Shown piece after piece: positions 9,631 through 18,218 of a DNA stretch of 64,000 bases. The stretch spans positions 1,612,001 through 1,676,000 of the forward strand of contig NZ_OZ244111.1 of the NCBI RefSeq assembly GCF_965215655.1, read 5' to 3'. Positions within the stretch are counted from its first letter, which is position 1; every line of letters begins with the position of its first letter. Both the position numbers and the translations under genes were made by a program. Source of the DNA: Nioella sp965215655. GTDB taxonomy: Bacteria > Pseudomonadota > Alphaproteobacteria > Rhodobacterales > Rhodobacteraceae. The notes under the pieces were generated by a model that made no database searches, was not told the DNA's origin, and worked only from the letters and a program-made list of their open reading frames with translations.

Positions 9631-9644
9631 CACTAGTTCTAGTG
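9631..9644. promoter_or_regulatory. Perfect palindrome in the lptF/pepA divergent gap
   Basis: CACTAGTTCTAGTG is two 6-base arms around TT. It lies 33 bases before the pepA start and about 93 bases before lptF. Its position suits an operator, but no matching regulator is recognised. Confidence 0.4.
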
Positions 9645-9676
9645 TTGCAACAACATCCAATTCCAGAGGTTTCCAC

Positions 9677-11146
9677 ATGACCACGCCGATTGCCATTTCC
9701 TTCTCTGAAACCGACCTCGATGCGCTGGCAGGCGCCGAAGGCAAGCTGGCGGTGATTGTCACGCCGGATGGCAAGCTCGACCAGTCAGCGCGCCGGGTGA
9801 ACCGGCTGACCAAGGGGGCTTTGGTGCGGTTGGCCGAGTCGGACGCCTGGGACAAGGCCAAGACGGGCGATTGCGTTTCTCTGGGCTTCCCGACCGGCCT
9901 CGCCGCCGAGGCGCTGCTGGTCGTCAAGCTTCCCCGCCGGGTCAGTGTCGAAGAGGCGCGCCGCGCCGGGGCCGAACTGGCCAAGGCCAAGGGCAAGGCA
10001 GCGCTGACCGTGGCCGCCGGGGCGTTCCACCGGGCCGCTGACATGTCTTTCGGGCTGGCGATGCGGGCCTACGAATTTACCGATCACAAGACCGGCGACA
10101 CTTCCATGGGCGAAGCGGCCGTGTTCCTTGTCAGCAAGCCCGAGGACGTGTCCGCCGAAGCCGCGCCCATGACTGCCGTGGCCGAGGGCGTCTTTTTCAC
10201 CCGCGATCTGGTGAGCGAGCCGTCCAACGTGCTGACCACCGAAGAGTTTGCCGCGCGTCTCGCCGCGCTGGCTGATCTGGGGCTGGAGGTGGAGATCCTT
10301 GACGAGGCAGAGCTGGAGAAGCTCGGCATGCGGGCGCTTCTGGCCGTGGGGCAGGGGTCTGAAAGCCCCTCCAAGGTCGTGGTCATGCAGTGGAAGGGCG
10401 GCGGGGACGAGGCCCCGCTGGCGCTGATCGGCAAAGGCGTGGTCTTCGACACCGGCGGTATCAGCCTGAAACCGGCGGGCGGCATGGAAGACATGACCAT
10501 GGATATGGGCGGCGCGGGCGTTGTGTCCGGTGTCATGCGGGCGCTGGCGCTGCGCAAGGCCAGGGCCAATGTGGTGGGCGTCGTGGGGCTGGTGGAAAAC
10601 ATGCCCGACGGGCGCGCGCAGCGACCGGGCGACGTGGTGCGCTCGATGAAGGGCGACACGATCGAGGTGATCAATACCGATGCCGAGGGGCGGCTCGTCC
10701 TGTGCGATATCATGTGGTACGCGCAGGACCGGTTTCAGCCCACTGGCATGGTGGACCTCGCCACGCTCACCGGCGCGATCATCATCGGTTTGGGGCATGA
10801 AAACGCGGGCGTTTTTTCCAATGATGACGGGTTCTGCAACAGCTTCCTCAAGGCTGCTGGCGCGGAAGGAGAGGGCGCGTGGCGCATGCCGCTCGGCGAC
10901 GCCTACGACAAGATGCTGAAATCCCATGTGGCGGATATGAAGAATGTGGGCGGCCGTCCTGCGGGCTCGATCACCGCGGCGCAGTTCCTGCAACGGTTCG
11001 TCAAGGATGACTGCCCGTGGATTCACCTCGATATTGCGGGTGTGGCCAGCGTCAAGGCGGACACAGCCCTTGCGCCAAAGGGGGCGACCGGTTGGGGTGT
11101 CATGGCGCTCGACCGGATGATCCGCGACGGCTATGAGGCGGAGTAA
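9677..11146 (+). CDS. pepA: Leucyl aminopeptidase (M17)
   Basis: 489 residues. Two-metal cytosolic aminopeptidase. The catalytic C-terminal domain shows the metal/catalytic segment GKGVVFDTGG (K253, D258) and the family signature NTDAEGR at 333-339. The N-terminal domain is the usual variable one. Some PepA proteins also bind DNA, which cannot be judged here. It is followed six bases later by holC, as in many proteobacteria (valS further on is absent). Confidence 0.95.
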   Translation: MTTPIAISFSETDLDALAGAEGKLAVIVTPDGKLDQSARRVNRLTKGALVRLAESDAWDKAKTGDCVSLGFPTGLAAEALLVVKLPRRVSVEEARRAGAELAKAKGKAALTVAAGAFHRAADMSFGLAMRAYEFTDHKTGDTSMGEAAVFLVSKPEDVSAEAAPMTAVAEGVFFTRDLVSEPSNVLTTEEFAARLAALADLGLEVEILDEAELEKLGMRALLAVGQGSESPSKVVVMQWKGGGDEAPLALIGKGVVFDTGGISLKPAGGMEDMTMDMGGAGVVSGVMRALALRKARANVVGVVGLVENMPDGRAQRPGDVVRSMKGDTIEVINTDAEGRLVLCDIMWYAQDRFQPTGMVDLATLTGAIIIGLGHENAGVFSNDDGFCNSFLKAAGAEGEGAWRMPLGDAYDKMLKSHVADMKNVGGRPAGSITAAQFLQRFVKDDCPWIHLDIAGVASVKADTALAPKGATGWGVMALDRMIRDGYEAE

Positions 11147-11152
11147 CCCCTT

Positions 11153-11614
11153 ATGGGCGCGGCCTTTTTCTACCACCTGACCCGGTCCAGCGCCGAGACG
11201 ACCGTTCAGACCCTTGCCGCCAAGTCGCTGCAGGTGGGCTGGCGGGTGGTGGTTCGGGGCCGCTCCGACGGGTTTCTCGACCGTCTGGATGAGCTGCTAT
11301 GGCTGCGCCCGGAGGAGGGGTTCCTACCCCATGGCCGCGCAGGCGGGCCGCATGATGCCGAGCAGCCCGTGCTGCTGTCGACCGCGCCAGACATTCCCAA
11401 CAGCGCCGCCTGCCTGATGAGCGTGGAGGGTGCCGAGGTCAGCCCCGAAGAGGTGCAGAGCCTCGACCGGGTCTGCATCCTCTTCGATGGCGGCAATGGC
11501 GACGCGGTCGCCCATGCCCGCACCCAGTGGAAAGCACTGACAGGCGCGGGTTGTGCGGCACAGTACTGGTCGGAAGAGGGCGGCAAGTGGGATAAGAAGG
11601 CCGAAAGCGGCTGA
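11153..11614 (+). CDS. holC: DNA polymerase III subunit chi
   Basis: 153 residues beginning MGAAFFYHLTRSSAE, the typical HolC opening. The chi subunit connects the clamp loader (via psi where present) to single-strand binding protein. Conserved features include LDELLWLRPEEGFLPHG and LLSTAPDIPNSA. It lies directly downstream of pepA, the usual arrangement, and is probably cotranscribed. Confidence 0.93.
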   Translation: MGAAFFYHLTRSSAETTVQTLAAKSLQVGWRVVVRGRSDGFLDRLDELLWLRPEEGFLPHGRAGGPHDAEQPVLLSTAPDIPNSAACLMSVEGAEVSPEEVQSLDRVCILFDGGNGDAVAHARTQWKALTGAGCAAQYWSEEGGKWDKKAESG

Positions 11615-11634
11615 CCCGCCCCCGGCCTTGCGCG

Positions 11635-12771
11635 TCAGGCGACCTTGGGGGCCGCCAGCCGAGCCTGTATGTGGCCGGGCACCTGCCTCGCAGACATCGC
11701 GCGGGGGAAGGGCAGCTCTTCCATCTCCGGCACGTCGCCATAGAGGGTCTCGAACTCGGCGAAGTTGTCGAAGCTGCGGCGGCTGACATTGTCGATGAAG
11801 GTCTCGGCAGGGGCACCATTTGCGAGGATGATTTCGTGTTCATCCGTTTCGATGTGATAGACCGTGTAAGTCTGGCCCATTTCAGACATTGGAACGCGGG
11901 TGATCGTGGTGCCATTCACCAACGCCCCCGCATGGCAGATCACCCCATCGACCAGCATCCCGTGGTCGGCGGTCACCGTCAGGTCGGCGTGGGGCAGACC
12001 ATCGCCCAGTGATCCCGCCGCAAAACGCACCGGCATCAGCCGCTCGGCGGGGCCGAAGCGGGTGGAGACGGTCTGACGGCCGATCCATTTGATTGATGCC
12101 GTGCCTCCGCAAGCTGTTAGGATGACGTCACCAATCTCGAGTGCGGTCACCTGAGCAATTCCTTCTGGCGTGTGAATTTCGGTATCGGCGGCAAAGCAAT
12201 TCACATCCCCTGCAGACTGCCCCCCCAACACCCAACTACTGTCGCCATCAGGTGAGCGAAGCCAGGATTGACCGCCGCTGCCGCTTGCCAAGACTTCCGT
12301 CGCGCCGGTTTGGGTTGCGCCTGGATGCGCCGTGATCACCGGACCGACGTCAAATGACACCCAGGGCGCCCCAGAAGACCCCTGAACAACGATATACGTG
12401 TTCGCATTCGGGTCGTAGAGCGTCAGGTTGGATGCATCACCGAACGACATATTGTTGTCGGAATAGACTGCAGTGCCGGAGACATTGCTTATCGGGTTAA
12501 CTGTGCCGCCGTTAGACGCTACGACCGTGATGTGATCTCCTGCCGCGAGCGTTGTACCGGGATCGAACGTGTGGATGATCGTTCCGTTAAAGCCCCAGAG
12601 TTCGTAGCCCGATATGTCGATCGGAGAGCCGGACGTGTTCACGATCTCTATGAACATATCGTTATTGTTGACGACGGAATCGCCATTGAAATCGAGTGTG
12701 CCGCCACCCGTGAATGTGTGAATCTCGTTGATCGTGATGCCGCCGCCCAGGACGGAAGATGTAGTAGGCAT
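11635..12771 (-). CDS. Lamin-tail-domain (LTD) plus Hint-domain protein
   Basis: About 378 residues from the ATG at 12771, which has GGGGAG seven bases upstream; a TTG at 12792 is less likely. The N-terminal half is a lamin tail domain (INEIHTFTGG, then FIEIVNTSGSPIDISGYELWG). The C-terminal half is a Hint_2 domain starting at Cys192 (NCFAADTEIHTPEG) with the later block TADHGMLVDG. No classical signal peptide. Proteins with this Hint type abound in Rhodobacteraceae and are thought to be secreted and self-cleaving, but no substrate is known. GC content falls from about 70% in the Hint half to about 50% in the LTD half, suggesting domain exchange. Confidence 0.82.
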   Translation of the reverse strand: MPTTSSVLGGGITINEIHTFTGGGTLDFNGDSVVNNNDMFIEIVNTSGSPIDISGYELWGFNGTIIHTFDPGTTLAAGDHITVVASNGGTVNPISNVSGTAVYSDNNMSFGDASNLTLYDPNANTYIVVQGSSGAPWVSFDVGPVITAHPGATQTGATEVLASGSGGQSWLRSPDGDSSWVLGGQSAGDVNCFAADTEIHTPEGIAQVTALEIGDVILTACGGTASIKWIGRQTVSTRFGPAERLMPVRFAAGSLGDGLPHADLTVTADHGMLVDGVICHAGALVNGTTITRVPMSEMGQTYTVYHIETDEHEIILANGAPAETFIDNVSRRSFDNFAEFETLYGDVPEMEELPFPRAMSARQVPGHIQARLAAPKVA

Positions 12772-12919
12772 GAAATAGTCTCCCCAAGCCAAGTTTCGCT
12801 ATTATGGCTCTAGTCGCGGCAGAAATTGCCTAGCCCACCGAGGCCCACCCGGAGAAGCTGCCACAACCATGGCGGAAGTGATCCCGGTTATCCAGAATTT
12901 TATTAACAAGTTGATGCCG

Positions 12920-13501
12920 TCAGCGCATAAGCACCATCTGCCCGTCTTCAATAGCGATCCGGTCGAAGAGGTTGAGGTAGCTCATGCCAAGCAGGCTTTC
13001 CTGCATGGGCGAGCCATTGACCACTGCGGGCACGCGGCGGTCGGTGATCGGGCCAAGCTCCACCCGGTCGAGCCGCACGGGGGCGGTCTGGACCATGCCA
13101 TTGGCGGTCATGGCGCGGTTGGTATAGCGCAGCTCGGCCGTGTTCAGCCCGGCGCGCGCGGCGTCCTGCGGGGTCAGCACCATGTCGGTTGCGCCCGTAT
13201 CGACGACAAAGCGGATGGGCGCGCCGTTGATTTCCAGTGTGAGGTAGTAATGACCGTCGAAACTGCGAGGCACCGTGACTTCGCCGGTGCCGGTCACCAC
13301 TGATTGCTGGGGCAGCACGTTGGTGCGCAGTTCGGGCCACACGCCCACGGCAATGAAACCGCCAACGACCAGAAGCCCCCAGACCACCGCATAGCGGGCG
13401 ACCTTGCCGATCTGATGGCGATTGGCCGAGATGATCGACCCCGTCAGCGCGATGGCCAGCAGGCTGAGATAGATGATCGAGGCGATGTCGGTGTCTTTCA
13501 T
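12920..13501 (-). CDS. Retropepsin-like aspartic protease (clan AA, TIGR02281 type)
   Basis: 193 residues. Two N-terminal hydrophobic segments (about 9-24 and 37-55) anchor the protein in the inner membrane. The periplasmic part carries the single catalytic motif VVDTGATDMVLT with Asp101, so it would act as a dimer like retroviral proteases. The end has LLGMSYLNLFDRIAIEDGQM, conserved in this family. The substrate is unknown. It is separated from marC by about 50 bases and may be cotranscribed with it. Confidence 0.87.
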   Translation of the reverse strand: MKDTDIASIIYLSLLAIALTGSIISANRHQIGKVARYAVVWGLLVVGGFIAVGVWPELRTNVLPQQSVVTGTGEVTVPRSFDGHYYLTLEINGAPIRFVVDTGATDMVLTPQDAARAGLNTAELRYTNRAMTANGMVQTAPVRLDRVELGPITDRRVPAVVNGSPMQESLLGMSYLNLFDRIAIEDGQMVLMR

Positions 13502-13551
13502 CGGGCCGGTCTGAACGTTGATCCTGAGGCCAATATAGGGCAGGGGGCCGC

Positions 13552-14166
13552 CTAAAACACCTGTAGATCGCGAATGCCGTCGATCACGAACTGGACAGAG
13601 AGTGCGGCGAGCAGCATGCCAAGCAGCCGCGTGACCACGTTGATGCCCACGGGCCCCAGCATCTTTTCCATCGGCCCGGCCAGAAGAAACAGCAGGAACA
13701 CGACGAGGATCACCGCCAGCATTACCCCATGCACCAGGGCAATGCCCGAGGCAGACCCGGCAGATCCGGTCAGCAGGATCATCGTGGCAATGGCGCCCGG
13801 ACCGGCAATCAGCGGCATGGCCAGCGGAAAGACGGACGGATCCTCCGCATGGGGGGCATCGGCCTGCCCTTGGCGGCGCTGCGTGCGCCGTTCAAACAGC
13901 ATGTCGAGCGCGGTCAGGAACAGAAGGATGCCACCCGCGATGCGGAAGGCGGACAGCGAGATGCCCAGAAAGCCCAGAACCGCCTCTCCGGCCAGGCCGA
14001 ACACGGTCAGAAGTCCCACGGCAACGACACAGGACCGGATGGCGATGGCCCGCCTTGCCCGGGTGCTCATGCCGCGGGTGATGGCGATGAACATCGGCGA
14101 CAGGCCGATCGGGTCGATGACCACGAACAGCGCCACGAAGACGGTGATTGCCTCGGCCATGGTCAT
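13552..14166 (-). CDS. MarC/NAAT family integral membrane protein
   Basis: 204 residues from the ATG at 14166, which overlaps the stop of the upstream ABC-F gene (ATGA). Six predicted membrane helices; the N-terminal block VALFVVIDPIGLSPMFIAIT is the MarC signature. Once linked to multiple antibiotic resistance, the family has no firmly established transport substrate. The coupling to the ABC-F gene is directly visible. Confidence 0.9.
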   Translation of the reverse strand: MTMAEAITVFVALFVVIDPIGLSPMFIAITRGMSTRARRAIAIRSCVVAVGLLTVFGLAGEAVLGFLGISLSAFRIAGGILLFLTALDMLFERRTQRRQGQADAPHAEDPSVFPLAMPLIAGPGAIATMILLTGSAGSASGIALVHGVMLAVILVVFLLFLLAGPMEKMLGPVGINVVTRLLGMLLAALSVQFVIDGIRDLQVF

Positions 14167-16010
14167 TGCGCTTCGGCCTCCTCCAGCTTTTCCAGTGCCT
14201 TGAGCCACATCGCCTCGGCCCGGTCGAGACCGTTCATGACTTCGGCGTATTTCTTCTGCCAGACCTCGATTTCGCCGGTGTTTCCAGATTCATACAGCGC
14301 CGGGTCCGCCAGTTTCGCGGCCAGCTTGTCGCGCATGGCATTCAGCTTCTCCACCCGTTCCTCGCATTTGCGCACCTCGCTGCGCAGTTCGAGGATCTGG
14401 TCGCGGCTGGCGCGTTTGGGCCTGGGTTTTTCGGGCTTTGGTTTCGACGTCGTCGCCTCGCCCGCCAACAGCATCTTGCGATAGGCTGCCAGGTCATCCT
14501 CGTAGGGTGTCACGGTGCCATCCTTGACCAGCCACAGCCGATCGGCGGTCATCTCCAGCAGATGCATGTCGTGGCTGACAAGAATGACCGCGCCGCTATA
14601 GGCGGTCAGCGCCTCGACAAGCGCCTCCCGGCTTTCGATATCGAGGTGGTTTGTGGGTTCGTCGAGGATCAGCATATGCGGCGCATCGAGCGTGGCCAGC
14701 AAGAGCGACAGCCGCGCCTTCTGTCCACCGGACAGCTTGCCGACCACGGTTTCCGCCTGATCGGCCCCCAGACCGAAGCCCGCCAGCCGGGCGCGCAGCT
14801 TCGCCGGGGCCTCCTCGGGCCGCATCCGGCGCAGGTGTTGCAGGGGTGTTTCGTCGATATGCAGCTCGTCCACCTGATGCTGCGCGAAATATCCCACCCG
14901 AAGTTTGGAGGATTTGGTGATCTGCCCCTCCAGCGTGAGGAGCTTGTCGGCCAGCAGCTTCGAGAGCGTCGATTTGCCCTCGCCATTGCGGCCAAGCAGA
15001 GCGATGCGGTCATCCTGATCGATGCGCAGGTTCAGCCGTTTGAGAACCGGCACACCGTCATAGCCCACGGCGGCCCCGTCCATCTGCACGATGGGCGGTG
15101 AGAGCTGCTCGGGTTCGGGGAAGCTGAACTTGCGGAACGCACGTTCGGCCGGGGCGGTGATCGGCTGCATCTTTTCCAGCATCTTCAGCCGCGATTGCGC
15201 CTGCCGGGCCTTGGTGGCCTTGGCGCGGAACCGGTCGACGAAGCTTTGCAGATGGGCGCGGCGGGCCTCCTGCTTTTTCGATTCCGCCTGCGCCACGGCG
15301 ATCCGGGCCGCGCGGGTCTGCGCGAAGGTGTCATAGCCGCCCTGATAGAGCGTCAGCTGCCGGTCCTCCAGATGCAGGATATGACCCACGGCGCGGTTCA
15401 GCAGCCCCCGGTCATGGCTGATCACCAGAACCGTATGGGGGTATTTCGCCAGGTAGCTTTCCAGCCACAACGCGCCCTCGAGGTCGAGATAGTTGGTCGG
15501 TTCATCAAGCAGCAACAGGTCCGGCGCCGAGAACAGCACCGCCGCCAGTGCCACGCGCATCCGCCAGCCGCCAGAGAAGGCGGAACAGGGCATCAGCTGT
15601 TCCTCGGGCGTGAAGCCGAGCCCGCGCAGGATGGTCGCGGCGCGTGCCTCGGCGGACCAGGCGTCGATATCGGCAAGCCGGGTCTGGATGTCGGCAATGC
15701 GGGTCGGGTCCTGCGTCTGCTCGGCCATCAGCGACGCGCGCTCGGTATCGGCGGCCAGAACGGTGTCGATCAGCGAGGTCTCGGACGACGGTACTTCCTG
15801 CGCGACACCGCCGATGCGGGACCGGGGGGGCAGGGTGATTTCGCCCGTGTCAAGCGTCAGCTCGCCACGGATCAGCCGGAACAGCGTGGTCTTGCCACTG
15901 CCATTGCGCCCCACGATTCCCACCTTGTGGCCCTCGGGGATGGTGGCGGTTGCGTGCTCCAGCAAGGGGCGGCCGGCGATGGAATAGGAGATGTCTGAAA
16001 TCCGTAGCAT
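14163..16010 (-). CDS. ABC-F family ATPase, YheS/Uup-like
   Basis: 615 residues from the ATG at 16010 (MLRISDISYSIAG). Two complete ABC modules and no membrane segments: Walker A GRNGSGKTT and GRNGEGKST, signatures FSGGW and LSGGQ, Walker B LLLLDEPTNYLD and LILDEPTNHLD. Between them lies the interdomain linker rich in Lys/Arg/Gln. A C-terminal coiled-coil (REQ-type helices from about 540) favours YheS/Uup over EttA. ABC-F proteins act on the ribosome E-site or on assembly, not in transport. Exact subtype uncertain. Confidence 0.9.
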   Translation of the reverse strand: MLRISDISYSIAGRPLLEHATATIPEGHKVGIVGRNGSGKTTLFRLIRGELTLDTGEITLPPRSRIGGVAQEVPSSETSLIDTVLAADTERASLMAEQTQDPTRIADIQTRLADIDAWSAEARAATILRGLGFTPEEQLMPCSAFSGGWRMRVALAAVLFSAPDLLLLDEPTNYLDLEGALWLESYLAKYPHTVLVISHDRGLLNRAVGHILHLEDRQLTLYQGGYDTFAQTRAARIAVAQAESKKQEARRAHLQSFVDRFRAKATKARQAQSRLKMLEKMQPITAPAERAFRKFSFPEPEQLSPPIVQMDGAAVGYDGVPVLKRLNLRIDQDDRIALLGRNGEGKSTLSKLLADKLLTLEGQITKSSKLRVGYFAQHQVDELHIDETPLQHLRRMRPEEAPAKLRARLAGFGLGADQAETVVGKLSGGQKARLSLLLATLDAPHMLILDEPTNHLDIESREALVEALTAYSGAVILVSHDMHLLEMTADRLWLVKDGTVTPYEDDLAAYRKMLLAGEATTSKPKPEKPRPKRASRDQILELRSEVRKCEERVEKLNAMRDKLAAKLADPALYESGNTGEIEVWQKKYAEVMNGLDRAEAMWLKALEKLEEAEAQ

Positions 16011-16117
16011 GGGCGCGGGTGTGACCCGGTCGCGCGGCACTGTCAATTGGCGGGTTTTCTTTACAGGCGCTGCGTGCTAGCAGCCGCGCCAAACCAACCC
16101 CTTTTCGGAGATCCCCC

Positions 16118-16540
16118 ATGGCGGTTCAACGCACCTTCTCGATCATCAAACCCGATGCCACCAAGCGCAACCTGACTGGCGCGATCAATGCCAAGATCGA
16201 AGCAGCCGGCCTGCGTATCATCGCCCAGAAGCGCATTCACCTGACCCCCGCGCAGGCTGGCGTCTTCTATGCCGTGCACAAGGAACGCCCCTTCTACGGC
16301 GAGTTGTGCGAGTTCATGGCCTCCGAGCCGGTCGTCGTGCAAGTTCTTGAAGGCGAGAACGCCATTGCCGCCTACCGCGAAGTGATGGGTGCCACCGACC
16401 CCGCAGAAGCCGCCGACGGCACCATCCGCAAGGACTTCGCCCTGTCCAAAGGCGAAAACTCCGTTCATGGCTCCGACGCGCCGGAAACCGCGGCCGAAGA
16501 GATTGCCTATTTCTTCTCTGGCCTCGAACTGGTCGGCTAA
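16118..16540 (+). CDS. ndk: Nucleoside diphosphate kinase
   Basis: 140 residues. It transfers the gamma-phosphate between nucleoside triphosphates and diphosphates through a phosphohistidine. The opening RTFSIIKPDATKRNLTG and the active-site block NSVHGSD are diagnostic. TCGGAG lies upstream as ribosome-binding site. A hairpin terminator follows at 16568. Confidence 0.97.
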   Translation: MAVQRTFSIIKPDATKRNLTGAINAKIEAAGLRIIAQKRIHLTPAQAGVFYAVHKERPFYGELCEFMASEPVVVQVLEGENAIAAYREVMGATDPAEAADGTIRKDFALSKGENSVHGSDAPETAAEEIAYFFSGLELVG

Positions 16541-16567
16541 GGTCAAACCTGACCAAACATGATCTGC

Positions 16568-16596
16568 GGGCCGCTCTGATCCGGGCGGCCCGTTTT
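16568..16596 (+). terminator. Rho-independent terminator of ndk
   Basis: Arms GGGCCGC and GCGGCCC surround a 10-base loop and are followed by GTTTT, 28 bases after the ndk stop. Confidence 0.85.
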
Positions 16597-16610
16597 CCGT
16601 TCAGGCCCCG

Positions 16611-16695
16611 AAAAATCTTCGGGAAGATTTTTCCGCATTCTAAATTTCTTCTGGAAGAAATTTCAGCCCGGAAGAATTTTGAGTCAAAATTCTTC
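16611..16695. repeat. Three consecutive short perfect palindromes between convergent genes
   Basis: Three separate perfect inverted repeats follow one another: 16611-16632 (10-bp arms, GG loop), 16642-16663 (10-bp arms, TG loop) and 16671-16695 (12-bp arms, one-base loop). All have TTC/GAA at or near the centre or ends and are AT-rich, unlike the surrounding DNA. They fill the gap between ndk and the leftward TfoX-C gene and probably work as bidirectional terminators. Confidence 0.75.
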
Positions 16696-16700
16696 TTGGT

Positions 16701-17030
16701 TCAGCGGCGCGCACCCACGCCCAGTTCGTTCATCAGCTTTTCGAACTCGGACCGGTCAGGATCGAAGGAGTCGGCCTTGATCTGATCGAAGCGCCTGCGC
16801 AGCGCTGCCTTTTCCTCTCCCTGGCAGTCGTTCCAGGGGCGCCCCTGCAGCCCCATATGCAGCACGTAATAGGCGATGAAATGCGGGCGGCTACCGGCAC
16901 GCAACATCGCAGCATAGGCCGCATCGGGGCCTGCCCGGCGCAGGCTCTCGGCATCCGGGATACCGGCGCGTTTCAGGTCTTCGGCCATGGCCGGACCGAT
17001 GTTGCGGATGTCTGTCAGCGGGGGTGGCAT
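16701..17030 (-). CDS. TfoX/Sxy C-terminal (helix-hairpin-helix) domain protein
   Basis: 109 residues. The opening PLTDIRNIGPAMAEDLKRAGI is the helix-hairpin-helix of the TfoX C-terminal domain, followed by AYYVLHMGLQGRPWND, also typical. The N-terminal domain found in the competence regulator TfoX/Sxy is absent, so a competence role should not be assumed. Stand-alone C-domain proteins are common in alphaproteobacteria. Confidence 0.85.
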   Translation of the reverse strand: MPPPLTDIRNIGPAMAEDLKRAGIPDAESLRRAGPDAAYAAMLRAGSRPHFIAYYVLHMGLQGRPWNDCQGEEKAALRRRFDQIKADSFDPDRSEFEKLMNELGVGARR

Positions 17031-17066
17031 GGGCGCAGCTCCGGTCAGGGGTCGGCCCTGATCCTA

Positions 17067-17180
17067 TCAGATGCTGGCCCAGTCCCGGAAGGTGGCGGGC
17101 GTCTCATCCTCGCTGCTGCCCTTGCGCGGGACCGGTTGGGGGGTCGGGGCCTGTTTCGGTGTGGGGTGCGGTTGTGGCAT
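17067..17180 (-). CDS. Putative 37-residue protein ending FRDWASI
   Basis: An ATG at 17180 with GGAG seven bases upstream opens a 37-codon frame that ends 37 bases before the TfoX-C gene, on the same strand. The product is Pro/Gln/Lys-rich at first and ends in the acidic/aromatic SSEDETPATFRDWASI. I cannot assign a family. The ribosome-binding site, spacing and unusual conserved-looking tail are the only support. Confidence 0.4.
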   Translation of the reverse strand: MPQPHPTPKQAPTPQPVPRKGSSEDETPATFRDWASI

Positions 17181-17480
17181 CCAGGTGCTCCGCTTGTTTG
17201 TTGCTGCCTGAAACCAAAGATGCCAGTGAAATGAGGCAGATTTGGGGCGAATATGGCAAGGGCAGTGCCAGCATCTGTGGCGGAACTGGGGCGGCGCGGG
17301 CGTCGGAGGACGGTCTCCTAAATCGAACATTCTATGCGGTGATCTGCCTTGAAAGGATTGAGTATTCCGATGCGAAGAGAGTGATTCGCATTGAATTGGT
17401 TCCGCATTGGAACCAAAGCCGGGATTTGACGCGGGATTGGAAATATGTCATCCGGAGCGCAATGCTGCCCAAATTCCGCC

Positions 17481-17488
17481 ATGGTTAA
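17481..17488 (-). promoter_or_regulatory. Possible CtrA half-site
   Basis: TTAACCAT on the minus strand. The word matches the half-site used by CtrA-type response regulators in alphaproteobacteria. Single eight-base match, so weak. Confidence 0.3.
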
Positions 17489-17705
17489 CACTGCGTTTCC
17501 ATCTTTACGCCAATACACTGTTTATGAAACAGAAACGTTTTAGACTTGAGGGGTAACGATTGTTGCCCTCAGTCATCCGACAGGGGACCTGTATGACTCC
17601 GTCGAAATCCAATAACAACAATTGCTTCAATCAGTTTCGCCAGAATCGGGAGACCTCAGTGGCTGTTTCTACCCCGGCGACAAACAGCCAAATTCGGAAC
17701 GCCGG

Positions 17706-17713
17706 GTTAACCA
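17706..17713 (+). promoter_or_regulatory. Possible CtrA half-site
   Basis: TTAACCAT on the plus strand, in the AT-rich leader of the RTX-Hint gene. A second copy of the same word lies 225 bases upstream. Confidence 0.3.
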
Positions 17714-18218
17714 TGATATTGCCCTATTTCGATCAAAGCCGACGCTCTCTTGCCATGTTTCAAACAATTTTCGCTTTCTTGGAGCGGCCCGCTCGGGCTA
17801 AGACTGGGTCAGCCCAACTGGGGGGCGATGTCTGAAGGCCACGGGGGCGGCCGCACGATACCAGCCGGTTTTGAAGGATCGGCAGGTGGCATGTGAGCCG
17901 CAACGTTTTGCGGAACAGTATGAGGGAACTGCCCTGCCAGGCAGGCCCCTGCCGCGCGCCTCATGGCCGTCGGCCCATCTGCTTCGGTTCCGGCCTTCGT
18001 GCGCCCGCCCACACATTCTTCATACATCGCAAACCGGTTGGAACGTGTTCGACACCGATCGTCAGGGGATGTGCGATGTTCTTGGTTTCCTTGGTCTTTA
18101 ACCTGACCGTCCATGCGCTGAAGCAGCACTCTTCGTCTTTCGTTGTCATTGAAAATTCAGTGGTTCGCCGCGAAGCCGCGCAAGCTGCGCGTTCGGGCAG
18201 GGCGTAAAGGAGACGACA

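Larger units (their letters stand above)
17181..18218. other. About 1 kb non-coding region upstream of the RTX-Hint gene
   Basis: No convincing gene. The stretch 17340-17790 is visibly more AT-rich than its neighbours. It holds two TTAACCAT-type sites (17481-17488 on the minus strand, 17706-17713 on the plus strand) resembling CtrA half-sites. A small frame starting at ATG 17593 (MTPSKSNNNN...) lacks coding-like character. The region probably carries the promoter and a long leader of the gene at 18219. Confidence 0.5.

Noticed and set aside
16701..17030. Competence regulator TfoX
   Set aside because: Only the C-terminal helix-hairpin-helix domain is present; the N-terminal regulatory domain is missing.
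17593..17835. Possible small protein starting MTPSKSNNNN
   Set aside because: Poor ribosome-binding site, no coding-like composition, and it lies in an AT-rich leader.
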